Source of the DNA: Rhyacichthys aspro
Lineage: Eukaryota > Chordata > Actinopteri > Gobiiformes > Rhyacichthyidae
Assembly: GCA_036850595.1 (NCBI GenBank)
Contig: CM072160.1
Location: 9,031,906 to 9,095,905 of the forward strand
DNA length: 64,000 nt
Direction of reading: 5' to 3'
Shown: in pieces, positions 12,601-25,700 of the stretch
Numbering within the stretch: the stretch's first letter is position 1
How the letters are laid out: each line of letters begins with the position of its first letter
Translations under genes and position numbers: made by a program
The notes under the pieces: model-generated
Seen by the model: only the letters and a program-made list of their open reading frames with translations
Database searches by the model: none
What the model was told of the DNA's origin: nothing

Positions 12601-15600
12601 TAGTATTTTTTCCGTCTTAGATGTCCTAACACCACTCTTGTACAGGTATTGTACATTTATTCAGAGCAGTAGCTTTTTATGCTGTTTAAGTTGAACTGTA
12701 TGCAAGTGCTTTTGGTAAAAATTTCCGAAAGCCTATTTCATTTCACTGACAGCAGCAATGCACTATTTATCTCTCCCTGTGCACATTCAGTTTAGTCTTT
12801 TCTTCCTGACCTTGTTATCTACTAAGGATTAAACACAAACCTGGTCACTAGTTTGCTGTGAAAAGGATGAAAAAGAGATAGACATCTCAGTGAACTACTT
12901 TAGCTGTGATCAAACTCCAACTGATTGAAGCTGGAACTTGAGAAAAGCCCCTGTAACACACTTGACGTGACATTTTCTCTCATTGACATTATTGTGGCTT
13001 TCAAGAACCACAACATTTTCTGTTGTTCACTGGACAGATCAAAAGGACCAGAGGCTTGAGTAATCCTCTTGTCCCTCTGGAGAAGATGCAGAACCATAAA
13101 TAAGTAAAATCAAGAATTCAGAGATGAGCTGCAAGTTTGAGGCCTTGCCTCACCTAAAAATATCAGTGAAAATCTATTATTCATGTTTGGTATTCATTCC
13201 CCACCCACTGACAGATATGAGTGGTTATGGCAGTGCTCTGGGCTTCACATAAGCCTTACAGGCTGTGTCTCAGCATTTTTCTACAGTTCCTGTACTGGTC
13301 ACATGATCATCGTCTTATTGATCTACTAACCACTTCCTCAAACGAGTAGACATGTTGCACATCTTTTTCAGATGTTTACCACTGCACAAAGCTGCATAGG
13401 TGCCACTGAAATCTGCCACTGCATAAAACGCCTCGACTCTCCACCATGACACATAAATGACATAATACATGGCACCGTTGAAGCCCAGCAGTGGTTTCTG
13501 ACTGGAATAGTAAACAGGGACTTTGTCCACGGAACAATTGGGAAAGATTGATAGCTGGCTCATAATAGCACAGAGGAAGCCTTTCACTTCATTTACAAGA
13601 CTCCACTTTCATTATTTAATTTAGGAATACTTTTAGTCATTAGTTTCCACAAGTCCCCATCTATTTTTCCTTCCTGCGTGTTCTCCCTCTTTCAGCACTG
13701 GTATATATTTGAAGAAATAAAATTGACGAGTCATGTCTGCAGCAGGTTGTACCGGTTATATAGTTAATATTAACGATAATAACACGTGTCCTGTGGATGC
13801 CTTCGTGGAGATGGCTCAGTGTGTTACTTTTATTGTTGAAAGGCTTGGTATGGAGATGTTCTTTCTGAGCTGTTCAGAGCTACTTTTTCCTGATTTAAAA
13901 TTGAGGACAAATTGAAAAGATTTGAGTTATTGTTATGAGTATAAGTTGTTTTTTTTGTTTTGTTTTTTTTTGTCCATCAGCAGTAATAATATAATTTGCC
14001 TTTGATATTTACCAGTCAGGCTTTAGGCCCCTCCACAGCACCAAAACGGCTCGGTTCAAGGTGACAAATGATATCCGTCTAAGCACAGATGCAGGCAAAG
14101 TCTCTTAGTCTTAGTTCTGCTCAATCTGAGTGCTGCCTTTGACACATTGAACCATGCAATCATGTTACAGAGGTCAGAAGACTGGGTGGGAATCTCTGGT
14201 ACTGCTCTAAAATGGTTCAAGTCCTATCTCGAGGAAAGAACATATTTTGTTGAACTTGGTAACTGTGTTTCAGACCAAATGGCCGTGACCTGAGGGGTTC
14301 CCCAGAGTCCAATCCTAGGACCCCTTTTGTTTAATCTGTACATGCTCCCTGTGGGTCAACTAATCCAAAGAAATAATGTGTCCTACCACAACTATGCAGA
14401 TGACACTCAGATCTACGTGTCACTGATGGCAGGTGATCATGGACCTGTAGATTCACTCTGTCTCTGCATTGAACAGATCAGTGTGTGGATGCAAAATAAC
14501 TTCCTCCAGCTAAGCTACTCAGACAAAACTGAAATGATTGTCTTTGGCCCACAGAAACAAAGAGAAAGAGTCTCTCTCTTTAAAACCAAAAAATCAGGTT
14601 AGAAATGGGGGTAATAATGGACTCAGACCTGAACTTTAACAGCCACATAAAATCGATAACAACAGCAGCTTTCTACCATCTCAAGAACATTGCCAAGCTC
14701 AAAAGTATAGTGTCTAAACCAGACTTAGAGAGGCTCATCCATGCGTTTGTCTCCAGCAGGTTAGACTACTGTAATGGCCTCCTCACTGGCCTCCCTAAAC
14801 GAGCTGTAAAACAGCTGCAGTACATCCAGAACGCTGCTACTCGTGTCCTGACCAGAACCAGGAAATATGACCATATTAGTCCAGTGCTCAGGTCTCTACA
14901 CTGGCTTCCTGACGCTCAGAGAATCGACTTTAAAACAGCTCTGCTCGTGTATAAGTCTCTTCATGGTCTCGAACCAAAATACATTTGTGACATGCTAGAG
15001 CCTTATGAACCACCTCGGGCTCTGAGGAGCTCAGGGAGTAGCCTCCTGCTGGTTCCCAGAGTCAGGACTAAACATGGTGAGGCTGCGTTCCACTTTTACG
15101 CAGCTAAAATCTGGAACAGTCTTCCTGAAGATGTGAGACTCAACTCTGACAATGTTCAAATCCAGGCTGAAAACAGTTCTATTTAGCTGTGCATATGACT
15201 GAAAGTATTTTATCTGCACTCTTCGCTTTTTAATTCTGTTTTAATTAATGACTAGATTTATGTTTTATGTAATGATTTTATTTGTTTTCTGTTAATTTTA
15301 TGTACTGTTACTGTAAAGCACTTTGAATTGCCTTGTGTATGAATTGTGCTCTATAAATAATCTTTTTGCTGTGAAATATAAATATAGGGCATTATATTTA
15401 TAAATGCCATCCGGTATACTTGTAAATTATTTTTGGTTTTATTATTATTCATGAAAAATTGCTGTACCTTGCCCAAAAAAACAAACATTAATAAAAAATG
15501 ACACAGATACGAATAGATACCTAAACCTGCTCAGTAACAGTTAATATATTTCACTTATTTAAAATAAGGATGATTTGTCCTGAGTCTGGACTGTATGTCC

Positions 15601-18600
15601 TTAGTTTGCCCTTAGGGGATGATCTGTTAAAAAGTACAAGTTGTAGAGATGTCAATGTCCTGCTTGACTTTGTGAATATTTTTTGTTATAGTAAAATCTT
15701 GTGGAATACTAGTGGGATAGTGACATTTTTATGGCAAATACTTCACGCATCCTTTGCTGCTCCGTCTGTGGTATTTGATGTCAATATTTAAATCATTTGT
15801 CTTGACAGAGAGAAATCATCTCTGCTTGTGGTTCACAGAAGCAAGAAGGAGATAGTTCTACTTGCATAGCTCAGTCTGAAGAAATAGAGATGATTACCTC
15901 TTCAAATAAAACTCTAAAATAAACACTCAGCAAGAATGAATAATTGTCTGCCAGGCCAGTGGTGTGTTAACTGTTGGAGTAATTCAATGTCAGTGTATTC
16001 AGATAGATGTGAGGGTAAGCATACTATGATTCAGTGTACTATCTCCATGCTTGTTTACATTGCAGCAGTGGACAGTCAAGGTCCTCTGAAGGAGACCCAG
16101 CCTAATTAACATAAAACTGGGTTTCTGGGGACCAGGGTAGTGTGGGGTGAATGATCTTGCCTCTGGTAAGGACATGCTGAGGGCAGCTACTAACACGCCA
16201 GTGTTAATTGTTTCCAGTTTGTGGCAGTGTTTAAGACCCAAATGTATTAAAAATAGCCATGGTCTAATGAAGATGTGGCAGTAAGGCATTTGTTAAGGGA
16301 CCAAGTTTTTGCAAACGACTATAAAAAAGCAGGCTGACCATGTGCTAGGTCCTGCTAATGACGAGGGCAGAACACGTCGACAGGGATGTGATACAGCAAG
16401 GTCTCAAGTCATCAGTGCTGTCAGATTATGGGGTGAATTTGGATGACTTCCCATTATTGATTAGTGGCACTGAAGATCAGATCTAATTTATGCAACTTTT
16501 GGAGAAGTGATGTCAGTCTGGAAATCTGTCAGGCTCTTGAGAACAGACCTATTATTTTCCTCTCCTGTGTTCTGAAATTAAAGATAAATTCTTGTTTTTA
16601 ATTAGAGCACAGGTAAAGTAAACCTTCCTTATCTTTATAAGCCTTCTGTTCTGGATTGAAAACCCTCAGAGACATCCTTAATAGCTTGGTCTTTTATTTC
16701 CATATTTTTTTTAATAATGTGGAATGGTGCTGTTTCTGGTACACTGTTTATTCCAGTATTAGTTTTTCAAACTGGCCTGTACCATGGAACAACTAGCTTT
16801 CATCAGCATGCCCAGCTATAACAATGATCATAAAGTATTGGCTGTAGTCTGTCCATTGTAATGATTTTACTCAGTATGTTGCTTTCCTTCATGCAGACAT
16901 GCCTGTGTGATTCGAGGCCAAGTAGTTACCTCAGATGGAACGCCACTGGTTGGAGTCAACATCAGCTTTATCAATAACCCATCCTATGGATACACGATCA
17001 CCCGGCAGGATGGGAGGTAAGAGCCTGACACACTCAACAGTACACACAGACACACAGTGTACATGTCAGTATCCAGTAGAGCACACACAGAGATGACAGA
17101 CATTTATATTATTGTCAAATGCCATTGTTTAGCCGTGCTGAATTCTAATGATAGAGGGGAAAAAACACTGTTGCCACTGCAAACTGTGCCGTCATTGATC
17201 TGCTTTGTGCTTTCATTTGGTCCAATTTTGGAGTTCTCGGCTCAATTCCCAGAGAAATCAAACAAAGCCCTTCTGGTACACTCATAAGTTATGCTTCAGT
17301 TGCAGCAGGAAGGGGAAAGAATAAAATATGCCAATTCAAAGCAGCTCACAGAGGCTATGAAATGTGGTGCAGATGGACATTATTTGTTTGAACAATAAAA
17401 GATTGGGAGAATTAAATGGGACTTTTAAGTTTCAACCACAAACCATTAGCTGTTTTATCATTCGAGGTGCTTTTATATAAAATACTGAACAAATCCACCA
17501 ACTAATTCCTGTGCATTCCTCCAACATCTCCAACAAATGGAAAATTATTTAAAGTGCTCTGAAATAATTAGGAAAGTTGAGATGTTGAGTATAAAAGTAA
17601 AAAACCCATTACACATGTTTTGTCAAATAAAAAGGAGAGCATACAATCTCCAGATTTTTTCTTGTTTGTGTAGTATGCATCTCTCAGTATCTCTCATTGT
17701 CTGTGCTAGAAGCTGGCAGAGCAAGCTTTTCTATCAGAACACAGCAGGGATGGGTGTTTGCTCTGAAAGCCCCACTTCCTCCTGACACTTTTATCCGTCA
17801 CTGACTTTAGAGGCCTGCATCTGGGCTGCTACTGTGATCTTGATGATTCTTGCTTCTCTTCATACTCTCCATCTTCTTGTCAAGCCCCTATCCTCCCCCT
17901 AGTTTTGCAAAAAATCTCTCATCTCCACCTTATCAACTGGCCCTTCCGCACTTATATCATCTCCTCTCCATCCCGTCATGCTATTCGTCCTCTAATCTCA
18001 CCACGCCCTAAAGCTCTTCCTTTCTGGGCACTTCTCCTTTACTTATTTCCTGTGCTTTGCTTGAGCCTAGGTCTTGCGGCCTTTCCTCTGCACTGGCTTG
18101 CCACATCTCTATCCTTTTCTCCTTTATGCATGTCCCATTTTTTTTTTTTATGCATCACTCCATTTTCCATTGCAAAGCTCCATACTCCTTTTTCCCTTCC
18201 AGCATATGTGTAAACACTACTCCATCTCCCAGGTTTCCCTGTAAACATGCCCAGTCTCCTGCAACTCCCCTGCAATCACTGTAAACAGGCTCAGTGCAGC
18301 GTGAAATCAGAAATGCACCTGTTCAGCCACTTAGAAATAGGGAAGCTGTCTCAACTCGTTTTTATGATGTGTTCTTTATTGTCCAAGGGCCTTAGTTTTT
18401 AAATTACCCTTTTACCATCTTGAAAAGTTTCCAAGACAAAACTAAATAGGTTTAGTTTAGTTTCTCTGCAACGGCAGACATTTTCTTATGGCCACAATTT
18501 GTTTACAAAAGTGAATGTACATTTCTTCTTCATTGTGTTATCTGTTTTCTATAAATATATATAAATAACACTATAAATAACACTAAGATTTTCTTCAGAA

Positions 18601-21600
18601 TGATCATCGCAACAACCCCAGGCATGTCTTTACATACATATATATTTTACCATAAGGAACTTTCATTGGCCAAAATTTTGATTCCGTGGTAAAAATGTGA
18701 AAAATCTGATATTTGAAAAATAATGTCACATTTGAAAACAAAAGAAGACACTTGAAGTGCTCTTAAGTCAATGCTTGTGTAAGCATTACAATTAAACTGA
18801 ATTATCTCCAAAAAATAATAAGAGAAAAGAAAATACAGATGTGATGACTGAGTTAAAAGCCAGATTAAAAAGATGGGTCTCAGAAATGATGAATTAAGGA
18901 GCAGGTTCTGAGGAAGACTGGGAGGTTATTTGTTTTAGGAGTAAAGTTTAGCTGTATTCTTGTGGGATGTACATTAAACATCCCAAACTAGACTATATGT
19001 ATATTCAGGAATAATAGAAATGAATATTTTCAATTAAGTTATCAGTGCACACACATGAGCTTTCAAAGACAGCATCTCTGTCAGTAGGCTTAAATTAAGT
19101 TTTTAAGAGAGTAAAGATAAACACTAACAGAAGTCACTCTAATGAACAAGGATGTAAGTGAAGTCCTAATTGATAGGTAGCTAATAGCAGCGTCAAACAT
19201 CAACAACAGCAATTACCCATGGCTTTCCACTCTGTCCTTGTCTCACTTTACCTTCAAGTAGAGAGCTTTTTAATATTTAATATTTTTAATATATAACATG
19301 ACACAGGTAACATGGGAATTTTTTGCATATAATTTGTATGAGTGAGTTCATTGGTGGGGGTAACTCTTGTAGCTTGATGCATTCCCTGAGAGCCCAAGCA
19401 AACCAAGTTGTAGGTAGCTTAATACATTTTGCCACATAGCTTAAGGCTGTTGTCATGATTGATCATGGCCAGTGAATCCCCTCATCGATTGGCTATACAG
19501 CCCATGGCTCTCTGTCCAGAATTGTTTTGAGTGGGCATTGTCTGAGACCTGCAGGTGTCATTCAGACTGACTGGATGCAGCTGTATGGCTAATGATCACT
19601 GTGGTCGCAGTTTATGTTGTTACAAAAACTCTCACTACAAGCCAAGGGCACAACTCTAAGGTTGGGTGAACATTTATGTGTTTCTAACCACAGATGTTTA
19701 CCCATCAGGACTAAGCAGCTTCTTTATTTAGTAGCCCAACTCAAGTGGGAGGTTACCTAGTTCACAGGCAGACTTTCTAGACCAGCTTTTTTACCTGTAA
19801 TTTTAGGAAACATACTTTCTATATAAGGATGAGGTTTCATCCCAGGGGCTTCCCGGTGACCAGGTGCTAATTGGCCCTTAAAGGAAAGTGACAAGTGCAG
19901 GTGCATGCATGCAGTAGTGGCATGCAGCAGTTGGAAGTTGTGAAAGTGCCATAGAGACTGATTCAGGTCAAAGTTGAGGCAGAGGCACTTTAATGAAAGA
20001 GCAGATGGGGTTGCATTGCAGGGCTTTTAGACTGATGTTAGAGCAGCCATATCGTCTAAACGATCGATAGAGAACTGGCGTCTGCCCCCCTCCTGCAGCA
20101 CAAATCTCCTTCAAATAAATGTGTGAACAGAAGCTGTGCATAACCTGTGCAGAGTGTGAAACTGTGAGACCTGCACTCTCAGTACGCCTCATTTATTTTA
20201 GCTCATCAGTAATATATCAACACTTGAAACATGAAAAAAAATTTAAGATATACTCTATCATAACTCTTAAAAAATAATTAAAAACTTTTTTTTTGGTCTT
20301 TGAGGTAGGAAATGAGTCCCGTCAATAGTTTAATGTGTTTTGATTGCACTATTATGTGAAGTATTTTGGCAAACGCACATTCTTGAGGTATATTGTCCAA
20401 TAGATTGTGATATTAGGGACATATCATCTCGTCACACTAGCAGTATTTGATATTTCTGTCAGTTCTTCTGTCTATTAGTATGACGCCTGGCATATCAACA
20501 TCCAGCATGTAATACATCTTTTCGCTACAAAATCAATACTCATCTTTGTGACACTGTCTATGTTGCAGTTTTGACTTGGTGACCAATGGGGGCATTGCGA
20601 TCGGCCTACGCTTTGAGCGAGCTCCATTCATCACTCAGGAACACACTCTGTGGTTGCCGTGGGGACGCTTCTTTGTCATGGATACCATCGTCATGCGGCA
20701 TGAGGAGAATGACATCCCTAGCTGTGACCTGAGCAGCTTCACTCGCCCCAGTCCCATTGTGTCTCCGGCTCCTCTCACTGCATTCGCTGGCTCCTGCTCT
20801 GAGAGGGGCAACATTGTGCCCGAAATCCAGGTGACTATGCTGCTCCCATTCCCGCACCCCTCCCACCTGCAAACACACGCACCTACGCTTGTTACTGAAC
20901 TCCAGGTGGTGATCTAAATGGCTCTCTCCTCCGAATGATTCATGCCACTCATCCCAAAGACACTCTGAAGACTATTTATCTGTGAAGTGAAGTAGTAACT
21001 CTCTCCTTCATGGCGTTGCTGTGATTTCTATCTCTCTAGTGTAATTGGTCTGCCGAATGCAGGAAATTTACTGTTTGGATAGACTTCTCTTTTGTAGATT
21101 GATGATTATTACATTGCCCACTGATTTTTTTTTTCTGTTGCTGTTTTTCAGTTTGTGTATTTACTCAAGTTACTAAAGTGATTCTCATATTTTCAATTCA
21201 TAATTCATATCATGTGTGTTTTCATATCTGCGGACGGAAAGACTTACTTGAATGTGTGTGCGACTGAGTCTTTGCAAATTTATGCCTGGTAGCCGTCTGT
21301 GTTCTCTTTTCTAATTACTTTGTCTCCCAGTTTCTTTTAGAAGATTTATGGCATTTCTGTTAAGCAATAGTGTGCAGTGAGACTATTTATAGGAGCTCTA
21401 TTTTCCATTAGTAATAGTTGGAGATGTTATTGATATATCACACAACTGTTCTACACTCAAATACTATTGTTATATGGATTGTATGAAAGACTATTGTGCT
21501 AATGAAAGGTTTGCTATTATATCAATTATAAAAAAAAATACTCACTATGTATATAACTACATAATGACAAAATCCTTCATCACATCCCTTATAATAACTT

Positions 21601-22650
21601 TGTTTGCCTGTGGAGGCAATGTGAAGGACTTGGGAATAGGATTTATTTTAAAGGAAAATAGATTATTCTTGACTTTGACATTTACATTTCTTGTCAGTGG
21701 AATTTATATTTGCTTCCTGAGTAAACATGCTTTGTTTTTGAATCTAGTCTCTGCAGGAGGAAGTGCCTATTCCAGGAACGGATATGAAACTTAGCTACTT
21801 AAGCAGTAGAACCCCAGGTTACAAGTCAATATTAAGGGTGACCCTCACCCATCCCACAATCCCTTTCAACTTGATGAAAGTTCACCTCATGGTTGCTGTG
21901 GAAGGCAGGCTGTTTAGAAAGTGGTTTCCTGCAGCCCCCAACCTCTCATACGACTTTGTGTGGGACAAGGCTGACGTTTACAGTCAGAAGGTCTATGGGC
22001 TGTCTGAAGCATTTGGTAAGTATTCTGTGTTTGTACATCCTTTTTTTTTTTTTTTTTTACGAAATCTAATGTAGAGTCACTTATGATGCTTTTTTCTCTC
22101 TTATCTTAGTGTCTGTGGGTTTTGAGTATGAGTCATGTCCAGACCTGATTCTATGGGAGAAAAGGACGGCTGTTCTACAAGGCTATGAAACTACTGCCTC
22201 CAAACTGGGAGGATGGACTATTGACAAACACCATGCCCTAAATATCCAGAGTGGTGAGTCAGATAAGGTCTATTTAATTTAGTAATCCATCCATTAAACC
22301 ATGCATTTTAAATAGAAAATAAGAATCTTAATTATCTGTTGTCATTTTGAATAATTTATTACTAGACTAACAAAGAAAAGATTTTTGTGTTGCTCTGAAT
22401 GTTCTAAATAGAGTAAATATTAACAACTCTTCCTCCAGAGCAGGGGTTCCCAAACTTTTCAGACCACGACCCACAAAATAATGGTACAAGAGACTCTCGA
22501 ACCCCCACCGTCCCCTGTAAAGGTTAACATACAAATGCTGAGCACATGTACAAGGCCTACAACAGGTGAAACAAGTGAACACAGTATGCAGGAGCAGAAC
22601 AAAAACATAAATATTATGAGTAAGATAAGCTATTTATTATTATTATTTTT

Positions 22651-22708
<58 letters not shown>

Positions 22709-25700
22709 TCTAGAGCATTTATCCTCAATAGATCTGAATTTTTCATTACTGCTGTCTGCCGTACTGATGTAGTTGCGGGGGATCAATTCCCCTATTATGC
22801 ACAAATCTCTGTGCAGTGTAAAAAGAGAATATTTTGGGCATCACCTGTCAGAGGTTAGGCGTTGCACCATGTTTGTATCTGGAAGGGCTCATCTGAGGTG
22901 ATGAGGCATACTTATATGATAAGTGCTCAGGAAGGTGCCACTTTGATCTGTCACACTGACCTGAGTGTGAACGTGCTCTGTCTATCCTCTAGCCCTTTCC
23001 CCAGCCTCGGCCTCAGCAACTTGTTCATGCCCAGCATTTTTAGAATCATCCTTAATTTAATTGGTGTCAGTCTTCCACTCCCCGCAGCAGCAGTCCCTGA
23101 GATTAAATCACGTCCCAGGGAAGCGAAGCTTGGCTGATCTTTTCTGATAGACCAAATGTTGCACTGCTCATAGAACTCAGGTCACCAAGTACCATCAGAA
23201 GCAGAAAAACTACCACAGACATGCAGATGCTGAATTTCAAACATGATTACACTGATTGGGCAGCAGGAACATCTTTACATTTACATATTTGAACATTTTC
23301 CAGAAATATTGGCAAAACTACTGGCAACATAGTGGGCAAAAGTATGTGTTCATGGCTCAGTGTGCACACACAGGACATGCATTAAACTGCAATTTATTTT
23401 CAGGAAGATGATGTGTTAAAAATTTATAATGCCTCTCGTTTTCTTCTTTTGGAATGTATTTTAATATGTAAAGGTGTATTCAGTCATTGTCTGTAGACAT
23501 GGTCTTTTATATTTTCAGCTGTGGGGCACTATTTGAATTTGAATTTGAATTTATTTATTTGACAAGGACATGCACAACAATACATTGACCTCAAAAGGGA
23601 AATATGTTTTGTGCCACGTTTTAGCTGACTAGTAAAGGTTGCTGGAATAAACTCCAGTCAAACTCCAGTAAATGAATATTGCAACCACAATGGGACACAC
23701 ATATGAAAACTTTCTGAAAATTTTCAATAATTATATTTGAACTTTCTGCACATGTTTAAAGCATTCCTTTGTTTAAACAGTTTGCTGTCTTCTGCCCTCA
23801 TCAGGTATTCTGCACATGGGGAATGGAGAGAACGTCTTTATCTCCCAGCAGCCTCCTGTAATCGGCAGTGTGATGGGCAATGGGCGCAGACGCAGCATCT
23901 CCTGCCCCAGCTGTAATGGTCTTGCTGATGGAAACAAGCTGTTGGCCCCTGTGGCTTTAGCCTGTGGCTCAGATGGAAGTCTGTATGTAGGAGACTTCAA
24001 CTATGTGAGGAGGATTTTCACCACAGGAAATGTTACCAGTGTCCTGGAGCTCAGGTAAGAGCGAGACAGTGCAACAGCCCTTAGTCATGACCATGAGCTA
24101 AGATGGGCCTGCACATGGGTCATAAACTACTGAGGTCGATTGAGATGGACACAATGCCCTAATGGTCCACAACTGATGGTCCTGCTCTTAATCCACATGT
24201 ATTAGCAGGCTTGTGCCTCAAATGGGCCCAGGTGGACAGAAACAGGTTCTTTGCAACTGGGCATTATCTAAAACACATGGGCAGTTGATCAGAAAAATAA
24301 TATCTTCTTATGTAGCCTTTAAATCTGTCACTAACCACTGCTTTCTTTGACTAACAACTAACATATCCTTTCTATCTCTTTCCTTTTTATTTTCTGCTTC
24401 TGTTGACATACAGAAATAAAGACTTCAGGCATAGGTAAGCTATACATTGTTGAGGGCAAGAGAAAAGACAACAATGTATTTATTTGGTATTGCTGTGATT
24501 TTTTTAAGTTTGTTATTATTGTTATCTTTATTTGGCAGCCCTTTTTTATTCACAAACTGCAGTGTTATTGGTCATCTATATTGTTTTCACTGATTAAGGC
24601 TTCATGAGCGATCATCAGTTCTGACATGGTTTATAGACACAGTGAAGAAATCACCAGGTCTAATGATATGTGACATGTAGCAATTTAACATAGAGAAAGA
24701 GTAAATTTTATGCATGGCCACAGAAACAAAGGAACTTGTGTCTGTAGCAGGCCAAGGTAAGGGGGTATCTGTCTTTAGATAACATGTGTCAGGCAAAGGG
24801 CTATTGATTTTATTTCGATCATGAGGTCATGACTTTGGCTGAAGAGCTTGTAGTCAATGTGGCTGTGAAAAGCAAAGAAGAGAAGATGGTCACTAGCCTT
24901 TATTTGATGTATACATTGTATCTTTAGATGCACAGAACAATAATACACATTTACATATATACTATTCTAGACTAAAGAAACGCCAAAGCTTAATTTCTTT
25001 TGTCTTCGTGATACAAATGCATTTGCATATAAAAGGAAGATTTATCCTGGAGAACACAGCGTGTGCCTTTATAAAATGGGTGGTAACCTCTCCTGTTCAT
25101 GTGTGAACTAGTGAAAGGACTAGAACATGGGCGATCTCACTGCAGTGTTCATTGACCCCCTACTAAGGATGTTCCATCCACTCCAACCACACTACCCCAA
25201 TGCAACGCCAGCATGCAGCAAAATCCAATTATCTTCTACAAACTACATGTTGTCAGTGAATATAGATGATGTATATGGCCATAGCTCAAGGTCAAGGAAT
25301 AACACCTCATAGTTTAAAACACAATGGGGGACCAGCACTGTTCTACATGCTACTGGCAGCTGATAAGGTATCAGCTGATTGCACATGGCAGATAGAATGC
25401 AAAGCTGAATCTGTTTATTGAGGCTTGCAAGTGACCTACTCAAGAGTATTTTTTTTTGAACCACCTTGTACCTGCACTGTGCTGTGAAGCAACAGATCAG
25501 TCAGCTTAGTCAGTGGGCTGATCGTGACATGTACGCCTGAGGTTTACTGCTGTGTCCTATCAACACTGATTCACTGAAGGTCAATTGTCATATAAAATCA
25601 TGTAGTGAAAGCTGACAATTTCAAAGACCCACTGGTCTTTCTTCTTGTTGTATTATAAAAATATAAGCCATGGCACTGTCACGCCACCTCAGCCTGAAAA

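Larger units (their letters stand above)
22254..23804 (+). other. tenm4: tenm4 intron, 1.55 kb, repeat-bearing
   Basis: Holds a possible hAT end (22441), an (AT)n microsatellite and a short interspersed repeat (23533-23636), each listed separately. Confidence 0.65.

Noticed and set aside
22481..22858. 125-codon ORF with an IYIYIY run
   Set aside because: Translation of the (AT)n microsatellite; no coding signal.
23880..23900. GRRRS in the propeller exon as a possible furin site
   Set aside because: Lacks Arg at P4 (Gly instead) and is conserved, structured teneurin sequence; no support for cleavage.
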